From Thermoleophilia bacterium (lineage in GTDB: Bacteria; Actinomycetota; Thermoleophilia; Gaiellales; Gaiellaceae), in NCBI GenBank assembly GCA_029858755.1, contig JAOUEK010000005.1, forward strand, positions 1 to 16,146: a stretch of DNA of 16,146 nt, in the 5' to 3' direction. The notes beneath the pieces are model-generated. The model saw only the letters and a list, made by a program, of their open reading frames with translations. It did not search any database and was not told where the DNA came from. This document shows, in pieces, positions 1 to 6,309 of the stretch (positions are counted from its first letter, which is position 1; the number at the start of each line of letters is the position of its first letter). Both the position numbers and the translations under genes were made by a program.

Positions 1-383
1 GACGCCGCGTGGACGACCGCGAGCATCCGCTCCATCGGCAGCGGCACGCCGATCACGCCCGTCGAGAGCACCAGCACCTGCTCGGGCACGAGGTCGAGCT
101 CGGCGGCGACCGCCTCGGCCGTCGCCACCGCGTCGGCCTCCCCGGCGGCCCCCGTCGCGGCGTTCGCCGTCCCGGCGTTGATCACGACCGCCTGCGGCTC
201 GGCGACTGCGAGGTGGCGACGCGAGACGACGACCGGCGCCGCCTGCACGCGGTTGGCCGTCCACAGCGCGGCACCGACCGCGGCAGGGAGGGAGCGGACG
301 AGCGCCACGTCCGGGCTGCCCGACGGCCTGATCCCCGCAGCGACGCCGGCGGCGCGGAATCCCTGGGGGGCGGTGACGGACAT
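1..383 (-). CDS. argJ: ArgJ, glutamate N-acetyltransferase/ornithine acetyltransferase (N-terminal part, runs off the left edge)
   Basis: This is the 5' part of argJ, 127 codons before the window edge. ArgJ moves the acetyl group from N-acetylornithine to glutamate, closing the cyclic arginine pathway; in some species it also makes N-acetylglutamate from acetyl-CoA. The translation begins MSVTAPQGFRAAGVAAGIR and contains the family signatures NAGTANAATG (about residues 70-80) and STGVIGVPLPMERM (about 107-120). The autocleavage Ala-Thr site that gives the alpha and beta chains lies further on and is not in the window. The start at 383 is 10 nt after the argC stop, so the two are probably co-transcribed and translationally coupled; only a weak GGGCGG precedes it. 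Identity is clear from the motifs; mono- or bifunctionality cannot be told from this fragment. Confidence 0.93.
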   Translation of the reverse strand, partial: MSVTAPQGFRAAGVAAGIRPSGSPDVALVRSLPAAVGAALWTANRVQAAPVVVSRRHLAVAEPQAVVINAGTANAATGAAGEADAVATAEAVAAELDLVPEQVLVLSTGVIGVPLPMERMLAVVHAA

Positions 384-393
384 CGCCGCCCGG

Positions 394-1386
394 TCAGACG
401 AGCACGCCGGGCAGCCGTAGCCCCGCGGTGTCGGAGAAGCCGAACAGCCGGTTGACGTTCTGCACGGCCTGCCCGGCGGCGCCCTTGCCGAGGTTGTCGA
501 TCGCGCAGATCACGATCACCCGCTCCGTGAAGCGGTCCTCGAAGACGCCGATCTCGGCTGCGTCCGTCCCCTGCACCCGGCCGAGCTCGGGGACGACCCC
601 TTCGGGCAGCACCGAGACAACGTGGCTGTCGGCGTAGTGCTCCGTGAGCACCGCGCGGAGGTCGGCGCCCGTCGAGCGCACGTAGCAGGTCGCGAGCAGG
701 CCGCGCCTGACCGGAAGCAGGTGGGGCGTGAAGGAGACGGGAAAGCCGAGCACCTGGGCGATCTCGGGGACGTGCTGGTGGGAGCCGACGCGGTACGGCG
801 ACAGGTTCTCGAGCACGAAGCCCGCATGGCTCGCCTCCTTCAGCGCCCGCCCTGCGCCGGTCATCCCCGACTTGGCGTCGACGACGACGTCCGCCGGGTC
901 GACATGGTCTCGGATCGGCCCCAGGGCGAGCAGGGCGGCAGTCGCGTAGCAGCCCGGGTTGGCCACGAGCCGGCCCCGCACCTCGACGAGCTCGGGAAGG
1001 CCGTAGACCCAGCCGTCGAGCTCGTCGGGACGCGGATGGGCGAACCCGTACCAGGCATCGTAGAGCGAGGCGTCGCGAAGGCGGTGGGCGCCCGAGAGGT
1101 CGACCACGACGCCTGCCCGGCGCGGCTCCAGCGCGGCCGCCCGCTCGTGCGGGAGGCAGACGAAGGTCACGGCCGCGTCGCAGGCGAGCGCCGCCTCGTT
1201 GGTGATGAAGCGCGGCACGCGCCGCCCGCCGTTGCGGTTCAGCCGCGGGTCGAGCGCGGCGGCGTCCCGGCCGGCGAGCGAGTCCGAGCCGATCGCATAC
1301 AGCTCCAGCGACGGGTGCGCGAGCACCCGGTCGAGCGTCTCCTGCCCCGTGTAGCCGGAGGCGCCGACGATCGTGACGTAGGCCAT
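394..1386 (-). CDS. argC: ArgC, N-acetyl-gamma-glutamyl-phosphate reductase
   Basis: ArgC is the cytosolic enzyme that reduces N-acetylglutamyl-phosphate to N-acetylglutamate semialdehyde with NADPH in arginine synthesis. The protein is 330 aa, a normal length for the short ArgC type. It shows the Rossmann loop GASGYTG near the N-terminus, the catalytic cysteine in ANPGCYAT (about Cys146), and the SHQHVPEI histidine region (about residues 202-209). The C-terminal AIDNLGKGAAGQAVQN is an ArgC signature. I chose the ATG at 1386 (MAYVTIVGASGYTG) because homologues begin just before this beta strand. Two upstream in-frame ATGs, at 1395 and 1404, lie inside a palindromic operator-like sequence. GAGAG directly abuts the chosen ATG, too close for a normal Shine-Dalgarno, so a leaderless or coupled start is possible. 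It lies 37 nt after gltB and 10 nt before argJ. Confidence 0.95.
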   Translation of the reverse strand: MAYVTIVGASGYTGQETLDRVLAHPSLELYAIGSDSLAGRDAAALDPRLNRNGGRRVPRFITNEAALACDAAVTFVCLPHERAAALEPRRAGVVVDLSGAHRLRDASLYDAWYGFAHPRPDELDGWVYGLPELVEVRGRLVANPGCYATAALLALGPIRDHVDPADVVVDAKSGMTGAGRALKEASHAGFVLENLSPYRVGSHQHVPEIAQVLGFPVSFTPHLLPVRRGLLATCYVRSTGADLRAVLTEHYADSHVVSVLPEGVVPELGRVQGTDAAEIGVFEDRFTERVIVICAIDNLGKGAAGQAVQNVNRLFGFSDTAGLRLPGVLV

Positions 1387-1391
1387 CTCTC

Positions 1392-1422
1392 GCATAGTAT
1401 GCATATACTGCGCGCTATATGC
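1392..1422 (-). promoter_or_regulatory. Candidate operator/promoter of argC: overlapping GCATA/TATGC inverted repeats
   Basis: This AT-rich patch sits in very GC-rich DNA between gltB and argC. It contains a perfect 11-bp palindrome gcata-g-tatgc (1392-1402) and a second inverted repeat gcatata-N8-tatatgc (1401-1407 and 1416-1422), giving four GCATA half-sites in 31 bp. Actinobacterial ArgR boxes are built from similar TGCATA-like half-sites, and the position before argC fits, so ArgR is the obvious candidate; this is inference. A minus-strand TACTAT at 1399-1394 could serve as a -10, which would put transcription start at or next to the argC ATG. No good -35 is visible. Confidence 0.5.
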
Positions 1423-1423
1423 G

Positions 1424-4400
1424 CTAGGCAGTGCGGCGGTCCTCGAGCTCGACGACCGGCGCCACGACGGCGGTGCGCGGCACCAGGCGGCGGAACCGCT
1501 CCGTGATCGCCGCCGGGTCCGCGAGCAGCTGACGCGCGCGCTCGGAGCCGGTGCGATCGACGTGCCGCTCCAGCAGGCGCAGCAGCCGCTCCTCGTCGTC
1601 GGCCGCGAGCTCGACGAGGTCGACGAGCTCGTGGTTCACGAGCTCGGGCTCGGGATCGAGCAGGAAGGCCTCGCCGCCGGTCATCCCGGCGCCGAGATTG
1701 CGTCCGTGGCGGCCGAGCACGACCACCGTGCCGCGGGTCATGTACTCGCACGCGTGATCCCCCACGCCCTCGATCACGGCGACGGCGCCGGAGTTGCGCA
1801 CGGCGAAGCGCTCGCCTGCTGAGCCGGCGCAGTACAGCGCACCGCCCGTGGCGCCGTAGAGGGCGGTGTTGCCGACGAGGCACGGGTCGCCCGCGTCGTC
1901 CGGGGGAGGGGCGATCACGATCCTCCCGCCGCTCATCGACTTGCCCACGTAGTCGTTCGCCTCACCGTGGAGGTGGAGCTCCACCCCGGCCACCAGGAAG
2001 GCGCCGAAGCTCTGCCCGGCCGAGCCCTCGAAGCGAGCGCGCACCCGGCCGGCCGGCGCCTCGCCGCCGACCGCCTTGGCGATCTCCCCCGACAGCCGGG
2101 CCCCGACCGCCCGGTCGCTGTTCGAGATCGTGTACGTCGGCTCGACCAGCCGCGGCTCGTCGATCGCCTCCCGGCCCGTCGCGTGGAGAAGGCCGCCGAG
2201 CGCGTCCCCGGTGTGCGGCACCGGTTGGCGGACATAGCGGGCGTGGCCGTCGCCGGCGCGCGCCAGCAGCGGCTGCAGGTCGAGGCCGTCCGCCGAGGGG
2301 TTGCCCGTGCGCCGCTGCCGCAGGAGGTCGACACGCCCCACCGCCGCGTCCACCGAGCGCAGGCCGAGGCCGGCCAGGATGGCGCGCGCCTCCTGGGCCA
2401 CGAAGCGGAGATAGGCCTCCACCATCTCCGGCGTGCCGGCGTACTTGGCCCGCAGCTCCGGGCGCTGGCTGGCGATGCCCACCGGGCACGTGTCGAGGTG
2501 GCACGAGCGCACCATCAGGCAGCCCTCGGCCAGAAGCAGCGCGGTGCCGAAGGAGAACTCGTCCGCGCCGAGCAGCGCCGCCACCACGACGTCGCGTCCC
2601 GTCTTGAAGCCGCCGTCGACGCGGACGCGGACGCGCCCGCGCAGCCCGTTGGCGACGAGAGCCTGTTGCGTCTCCGCGAGGCCGAGCTCCCACGGTGCGC
2701 CCGCGTGCTTGATCGACGGAAGCGGGCTGGCGCCGGTGCCGCCGTCGGCGCCGGCGATGTGCACCACGTTCGCATGCGCCTTCGCGACACCGGCGGCGAT
2801 CACACCCACGCCGGCTTCTGCCACGAGCTTGACGGAGACGTCCGCCGCCGGGTTCACCTCGCGCAGGTCGAAGATGAGCTGGGCGAGGTCCTCGATCGAG
2901 TAGATGTCGTGGTGCGGCGGCGGCGAGATCAGCGAGACGCCGGGTTGGGTGCCGCGCAGCCGGGCGATCTCCTCGGTCACCTTGTGGGCGGGGATCTGCC
3001 CCCCCTCGCCGGGCTTCGAGCCCTGGGCGACCTTGATCTGCAGCTCGTCGGCGAACGCCGCGTACTCTGCAGTGACGCCGAACCGGCCCGACGCGACCTG
3101 CTTGATCGCCGAGTTGCGGTGTGTCCGGTAGCGGGCCGGGTCCTCGCCGCCCTCGCCGCAGTTGGAGCGGCCTCCGAGCCGGTTGAGCGCGATCGCGATC
3201 GTCTCGTGGGCCTCGGCCGAGAGCGCGCCGTGCGACATCGCTCCACCCGAGAAGCGACGCACGATCGACTCCACGGGCTCCACTTCGTCGACGGGGATCG
3301 CGGGGCCGGCCGGCACGAGGTCGAGCAGGTCGCGCAGCTCGATCGGCTCGCGCTCGTTGACGAGCGTCGCGAACCGCTCGTACAGCTCCGACCGCTCGCC
3401 CTTCACCGCCTGACGTAGCGCGTGCGCGGCGGTGACGCCCTCCTGCAGGGCGGAGACGACCTCCGGCGTCGTGGCGTGCGGCTCGCCGCCCTTGCGGTAC
3501 TTGTAGAAGCCGGGGTTCTCGAGCTCGACACGCTCGAGCTGCGAGGCGGCGAGGCGGTCGAGCGCCTCGCGCTCCAGCCGGTCGAGGCCGATGCCGCCGA
3601 CCGCCGAGGGCACGCCGCCGAAGAACCGCCGGCACAGGCGGCGGTCGAGCCCCACCGCCTCGAACAGTCGCGCCCCCCGGTAGCTGGCCACGTCGGAGAT
3701 GCCCATCTTCGCCATCACCTTGAGCACCCCGTCCTCGAGCGCCGCGAGCAGCCGACGCTGCGCCTCCACGGGTGAGGGACGGTCGCCGCCGACCTTGTCG
3801 TTCGCGGCCAGCTGGGCCACGGACTCGAGCGCCAGCCGCGGGCAGATCGCATCGGCGCCGAAGCCGAGCAGCGCCGCCACCATGTGCGTGTCGCGCGCCT
3901 CGTCCGTCTCCACGACCACCGCGCACCGCATCCGCAGGCCGCGCTCGAAGAGGCGGTTGTGCGCCGCCGCGACGGCGAGCAGCGACGGGATCGGCGCCCG
4001 GCCGCCCCCGGCCGCGGTGTCGCGCACGCAGAGCACCGTGGCGCCCTGCTCGACCAGCGACACGCACTCGTCGGCGACGCGCTCGACCGCGTCGGCGAGG
4101 AACTCGGACGCGGTGAACGTCGCATCGACGCCGGCCGGTGCCAGCTCCCGGAGCCCGTGCGGGGTGAGCAGGAACGACGGGAGCACGACGAGCTCCGGCA
4201 CCGGCCCGCTGGCGTCGACCGCAGCCCGGGGGCCGAGGAACGTGGACACGGACATCACCGAGCGCTCGCGGTAGTGGTCGATTGCCGGGTTGGTGACCTG
4301 GGCGAAGCGCTGGCGGAAGTACGAGGCGAGGGGCCGGGCTCGCCCGGCGAGCGGCGCGAGCGCGGCGTCGTCGCCCATCGAGTAGACGGGGTCGTGCCCC

Positions 4401-5740
4401 GTCTGGGCGATCGGGCGCAGCATCAGGCTCAGCTCCTCGCGCGTGTAGCCGAAGAGGACGTGCCGCTCGGCGAGGCTCCCCTCGGGCGGCCCGGACGGCT
4501 CGCCCGCTGACGCGCGACGGATGCTCGCGGCCACCCACTCCCCGTACGGGCTCCGGGCGCTGAGCATCTGCTTGAGCTCGCCGTCGAACAGCAGCCCCCG
4601 CTCGGGGTCGACCGACAGCTGCTGGCCGGGGCCGAGCCGGCCACGACGCACCGGCACGCCCTCCGGGAGCGGGATCGCCCCGGCCTCGGACGACACCGAG
4701 ACGACGTCGCCCGCGACCGCGACCCGCAGCGGCCGCAGGCCGTTGCGGTCGAGCGCCGCCCCGCAGACCCGCCCGTCGCTGTAGACGAGGCCGGCCGGCC
4801 CGTCCCACGGCTCGACGAGGAGCGCGTGGTACCGGTGCAGCGCACGCACGTCGTCGGGCAGCCGCGCGTCGTTCTGCCAGGCCGGCGGCACGAGCATGGC
4901 TGCCGCCTCGCGCACGTCGAGCCCGCGCCGCACGAGCAGCTCGAGCGCATTGTCGAGGAGCGCCGAGTCGGAGCCGGTGCGGTCGAGCGCCGGGGCGATT
5001 CCCTCCTCGACGCCGAGCGCCAGCTCTCGCGCTTCCATCCACGAGACGTTCCCGTCGATCGTGTTGATCTCGCCGTTGTGGCACAGCAGCCGGAACGGCT
5101 GCGCCCGCTCCCAGCTCGGCTCGGTGTTCGTGGAGAAGCGTTGGTGGAAGATCGCCCACGCGACCTCGTAGCCCGGCTCGCGCAGGTCCGGGTAGAAGGA
5201 GGTGAGCTGCGTCGCCGCGCACAGCGCCTTGTAGGTGACGGTGCGGAACGAGAGCGACGCGATGTAGACGCCCTCGAAGGCCTCCGCGCGGCGGCGCGCG
5301 CGGTGCGCGCGCAGCTCGGCGTCGTCGTGTGGGCAGGGCGCGAGCACGAGCTGAGCGATGCGCGGCATGCTGGCCGTCGCGGTCGAGCCGAGCGCCGCCA
5401 CCTGGTGCGGCACGTCACGCCACCCCTCGGGCTCCAGGCCCTCGGCCCGGCACGCCTCCTCGACGACGTGGCGCAGCCAGGCGTCCCGCAGGAAGCACAT
5501 CGCGAGCCCCGCACCCTCCGTCCCCGTGAGCACCGGCGCGATCGGCAGCAGGACTCCGGCACCGTCGCCCGTGACCCCGTCCGCGGCCCAGGCACCACGG
5601 TGCGACACGGCCGCGAGCCCGGCGAGCGCACGGTCGAGGATCTCCCGCGACGCCCGCCCGCGCACGTCGGCCACCAGCCCGATGCCGCAGGCATCGCGCT
5701 CGTGCGCGGTGTCGTGGAGAAGGTGCTGGTCGCGGATCAC
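1424..5740 (-). CDS. gltB: GltB, glutamate synthase large (alpha) subunit
   Basis: GltB makes glutamate from glutamine and 2-oxoglutarate. The 1438-aa protein has the standard domain order. The N-terminal class II glutamine amidotransferase domain has its nucleophile in ERDACGIG (Cys18), implying a 17-residue propeptide. A central domain follows, then the FMN-binding synthase domain (about 780-1150, with SNCGEGGEDPARYR and AGADGGTGASPLPSIKHAG). The three cysteines of the 3Fe-4S cluster are Cys1074, Cys1080 and Cys1085 in CLMVRSCHLDTCPVG. The C-terminal GXGXG beta-helix (about 1260-1400) includes MSGGRIVI and GATGGALY. The GTG start at 5740 has GGAG nine bases upstream. The length is slightly under the usual 1,480-1,530 aa but no domain is missing. 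No gltD (small subunit) is next to it in this window, so the NADPH-oxidising partner must be encoded elsewhere or electrons come from another donor. argC and argJ follow on the same strand. Confidence 0.97.
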   Translation of the reverse strand: MIRDQHLLHDTAHERDACGIGLVADVRGRASREILDRALAGLAAVSHRGAWAADGVTGDGAGVLLPIAPVLTGTEGAGLAMCFLRDAWLRHVVEEACRAEGLEPEGWRDVPHQVAALGSTATASMPRIAQLVLAPCPHDDAELRAHRARRRAEAFEGVYIASLSFRTVTYKALCAATQLTSFYPDLREPGYEVAWAIFHQRFSTNTEPSWERAQPFRLLCHNGEINTIDGNVSWMEARELALGVEEGIAPALDRTGSDSALLDNALELLVRRGLDVREAAAMLVPPAWQNDARLPDDVRALHRYHALLVEPWDGPAGLVYSDGRVCGAALDRNGLRPLRVAVAGDVVSVSSEAGAIPLPEGVPVRRGRLGPGQQLSVDPERGLLFDGELKQMLSARSPYGEWVAASIRRASAGEPSGPPEGSLAERHVLFGYTREELSLMLRPIAQTGHDPVYSMGDDAALAPLAGRARPLASYFRQRFAQVTNPAIDHYRERSVMSVSTFLGPRAAVDASGPVPELVVLPSFLLTPHGLRELAPAGVDATFTASEFLADAVERVADECVSLVEQGATVLCVRDTAAGGGRAPIPSLLAVAAAHNRLFERGLRMRCAVVVETDEARDTHMVAALLGFGADAICPRLALESVAQLAANDKVGGDRPSPVEAQRRLLAALEDGVLKVMAKMGISDVASYRGARLFEAVGLDRRLCRRFFGGVPSAVGGIGLDRLEREALDRLAASQLERVELENPGFYKYRKGGEPHATTPEVVSALQEGVTAAHALRQAVKGERSELYERFATLVNEREPIELRDLLDLVPAGPAIPVDEVEPVESIVRRFSGGAMSHGALSAEAHETIAIALNRLGGRSNCGEGGEDPARYRTHRNSAIKQVASGRFGVTAEYAAFADELQIKVAQGSKPGEGGQIPAHKVTEEIARLRGTQPGVSLISPPPHHDIYSIEDLAQLIFDLREVNPAADVSVKLVAEAGVGVIAAGVAKAHANVVHIAGADGGTGASPLPSIKHAGAPWELGLAETQQALVANGLRGRVRVRVDGGFKTGRDVVVAALLGADEFSFGTALLLAEGCLMVRSCHLDTCPVGIASQRPELRAKYAGTPEMVEAYLRFVAQEARAILAGLGLRSVDAAVGRVDLLRQRRTGNPSADGLDLQPLLARAGDGHARYVRQPVPHTGDALGGLLHATGREAIDEPRLVEPTYTISNSDRAVGARLSGEIAKAVGGEAPAGRVRARFEGSAGQSFGAFLVAGVELHLHGEANDYVGKSMSGGRIVIAPPPDDAGDPCLVGNTALYGATGGALYCAGSAGERFAVRNSGAVAVIEGVGDHACEYMTRGTVVVLGRHGRNLGAGMTGGEAFLLDPEPELVNHELVDLVELAADDEERLLRLLERHVDRTGSERARQLLADPAAITERFRRLVPRTAVVAPVVELEDRRTA

Positions 5741-5754
5741 GTGACGGGGCTCCG

Positions 5755-5841
5755 CCTCTCGGTCGTCGTCGGTGAAAGGGCGTCTCTCGCTCGAGTCTTC
5801 CTTCGCTAGCCCGGCGGGGCGAGAGAGGTTCGCCGGCTAGC
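5755..5841 (-). promoter_or_regulatory. Structured 5' leader of gltB: 11-bp hairpin with possible pseudoknot and anti-Shine-Dalgarno-like loop
   Basis: On the gltB transcript the arms at 5841-5831 and 5816-5805 form an 11-bp stem (gctag-ccggcg against its complement) with a single bulged base and a 14-nt loop. The 5' arm contains the stop codon of the upstream leader ORF. Eight loop bases (5826-5819, TCTCTCGC) are perfectly complementary to 5790-5783 (GCGAGAGA), which could form a pseudoknot. The overlapping loop segment CCTCTC (5828-5823) can instead pair with GAGAGG at 5760-5755, just upstream of the gltB GGAG. There is no T-run after the hairpin, so translational control or Rho-linked attenuation is more likely than a classic intrinsic terminator. 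The pairings are read directly; regulation is inference. Confidence 0.5.
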
Positions 5842-5914
5842 GCGCGGACGGCGCGGCAAACGCGAACGGGCGAATGATCGCCGGGCGTACGTTCGTGCTC
5901 GCGTGTGTGCGCAT
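5837..5914 (-). CDS. Putative 25-aa leader peptide upstream of gltB
   Basis: An ATG-started ORF of 25 codons lies between the probable gltB promoter and gltB. It starts MRTHASTNV and ends RPAIIRPFAFAAPSAR before TAG. The predicted transcription start is only about 4-6 nt ahead of the ATG, so it would be leaderless or nearly so, and it has no Shine-Dalgarno. Its stop codon lies in the 5' arm of the strong hairpin before gltB, the typical geometry of a leader peptide that couples translation to RNA folding. It is not rich in one obvious sensor amino acid; the repeated Arg-Pro (residues 10-11 and 15-16) could suggest a nascent-chain stalling peptide rather than classical codon-starvation sensing. 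It can be read in frame as the tail of a longer minus-strand frame starting at 6109, but that start lies upstream of the promoter. I do not recognise a described family. Confidence 0.45.
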   Translation of the reverse strand: MRTHASTNVRPAIIRPFAFAAPSAR

Positions 5915-5926
5915 GATCGAGAATCG

Positions 5927-5955
5927 ATCGTAGACGCCGACCCGGGATCCTGCAA
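5927..5955 (-). promoter_or_regulatory. Probable promoter for the gltB leader and gltB
   Basis: Reading the minus strand, TTGCAG (5955-5950) is followed after exactly 17 bp by TACGAT (5932-5927). The -10 matches the actinobacterial TAnnnT pattern, with A at the fifth position; the -35 keeps TTG. Transcription would start near 5918-5920, just before the leader ATG at 5914. Spacing is ideal but the -35 is only a partial match. Confidence 0.45.
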
Positions 5956-5986
5956 GGCCCTTCACCGGACCGATCCCAGTGGGCCG

Positions 5987-6016
5987 TTGACAGGGCACCC
6001 CGTCGTCCGGCACACT
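5987..6016 (+). promoter_or_regulatory. Probable promoter of the ilv operon (TTGACA, 18-bp spacer, CACACT)
   Basis: A perfect TTGACA (5987-5992) is followed after 18 bp by CACACT (6011-6016), a weak -10 that keeps A2, A4 and T6. Transcription would begin near 6022-6026, immediately before the leader ATG at 6027. This promoter is divergent from the gltB promoter; their -35 boxes are about 31 bp apart, so one bound factor could affect both. Confidence 0.5.
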
Positions 6017-6026
6017 CCGTCCTCCG

Positions 6027-6122
6027 ATGCAGCTCCGTGCCGTACCGACGCCCCATTGCGATCCGCGCCTCGCGGTATCCGCCGGCGTCGGCATCGAGCT
6101 GATCCTCATTCTCCCCCGCTAG
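6027..6122 (+). CDS. Ile/Leu-rich leader peptide of the ilv operon (31 aa)
   Basis: This ORF of 31 codons begins ATG CAG CTC and ends with codons for IELILILPR followed by TAG. Seven codons in a row (6093-6113) give I-E-L-I-L-I-L, a run typical of leader peptides that sense charged isoleucyl- and leucyl-tRNA before branched-chain biosynthesis operons. The last codons and stop lie in the 5' arm and loop of a perfect 7-bp hairpin (6111-6128). No Shine-Dalgarno precedes the ATG, but the predicted transcription start is within about 5 nt, so leaderless translation is plausible. If a different start is used, the Ile/Leu run is unchanged. The downstream ilvB, ilvN and ilvC genes make exactly the amino acids concerned. 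The leader role is a strong inference; the start codon is less certain. Confidence 0.7.
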   Translation: MQLRAVPTPHCDPRLAVSAGVGIELILILPR

Positions 6123-6156
6123 GGGGAGATGTCGATCACGCGCCTCCCGTAGGCGC
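6111..6156 (+). promoter_or_regulatory. Attenuator-like competing stem-loops after the ilv leader peptide
   Basis: Three mutually exclusive pairings are visible. Hairpin A pairs ctccccc (6111-6117) with gggggag (6122-6128) around loop GCTA. Pairing B joins gggag (6124-6128) to ctccc (6144-6148). Hairpin C pairs gcgcct (6140-6145) with aggcgc (6151-6156). A and B share a strand, as do B and C, giving the 1:2, 2:3, 3:4 logic of amino-acid attenuators. A ribosome stalled on the Ile/Leu codons (6093-6113) would block A, allow B and so prevent C. No T-run follows C, so termination, if any, is not of the classic intrinsic kind. Confidence 0.55.
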
Positions 6157-6180
6157 ACACGCCGACCGAGACGACACCAC

Positions 6181-6210
6181 CGGTACGCCTTCCGGCGACC
6201 GACGAAGGAG
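6181..6210 (+). promoter_or_regulatory. Alternative hairpins around the Shine-Dalgarno of the ilv operon
   Basis: A stem cggt(a)cgcc/ggcgaccg with loop ttcc spans 6181-6201. A competing helix pairs ccttc (6188-6192) with gaagg (6204-6208), which would bury the strong Shine-Dalgarno GAAGGAG (6204-6210) of the following mini-ORF. The two cannot form together, so this could be a translational on/off element downstream of the attenuator. The complementarity is exact but short. Confidence 0.35.
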
Positions 6211-6216
6211 AGCCCC

Positions 6217-6309
6217 GTGACACGACGTAGGCACAGCAGATGCTCCCCCAGCGGCACCTCGCCGGTCGCCGGCCTGCGCCGTGGCGATCCGAGGACGGGC
6301 GCGCGATGA
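6217..6309 (+). CDS. 30-aa Arg-rich mini-ORF translationally coupled to the LeuB-like gene
   Basis: A GTG start (6217) lies six bases after AAGGAG, one of the best ribosome binding sites in the window, and the 30-codon frame ends with a TGA that overlaps the ATG of the next gene (ATGA). The next gene has no Shine-Dalgarno of its own, so ribosomes probably reach it by termination-reinitiation here. The peptide starts MTRRRHSRCS and has eight Arg residues. Seven of the eight use codons that are minor in this genome (CGA, CGT, AGG, AGA) and only one is CGC, unlike the flanking genes. It may be a second leader peptide or simply a coupling ORF. It matches no family known to me. Confidence 0.55.
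   Translation: MTRRRHSRCSPSGTSPVAGLRRGDPRTGAR

Noticed and set aside
1387..1404. Longer ArgC starts at 1395 or 1404
   Set aside because: They lie inside the operator-like palindromes, have no Shine-Dalgarno, and add residues absent from the family N-terminus.
1962..5222. 1086-aa frame on the same strand as gltB
   Set aside because: Out-of-frame shadow of gltB, almost entirely Arg/Ala/Pro/Gly, with no domain; gltB itself has all catalytic motifs in the other frame.
6129..6152. Seven-codon ORF MSITRLP after the ilv leader
   Set aside because: The purine-rich stretch directly abuts the ATG with no spacing and is tied up in hairpin A; a seven-codon frame is expected by chance.
6027..6216. T-box riboswitch upstream of the ilv operon
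   Set aside because: I looked for the conserved T-box bulge sequence (TGGNACCGCG-like) and did not find it; the leader-peptide explanation fits better.
6240..6305. N-terminal extension of the LeuB-like protein from an ATG at 6240
   Set aside because: No ribosome binding site precedes it, the added residues are Arg/Pro-rich and unlike the family, and the start at 6306 gives the expected beta strand before GIGPEV.
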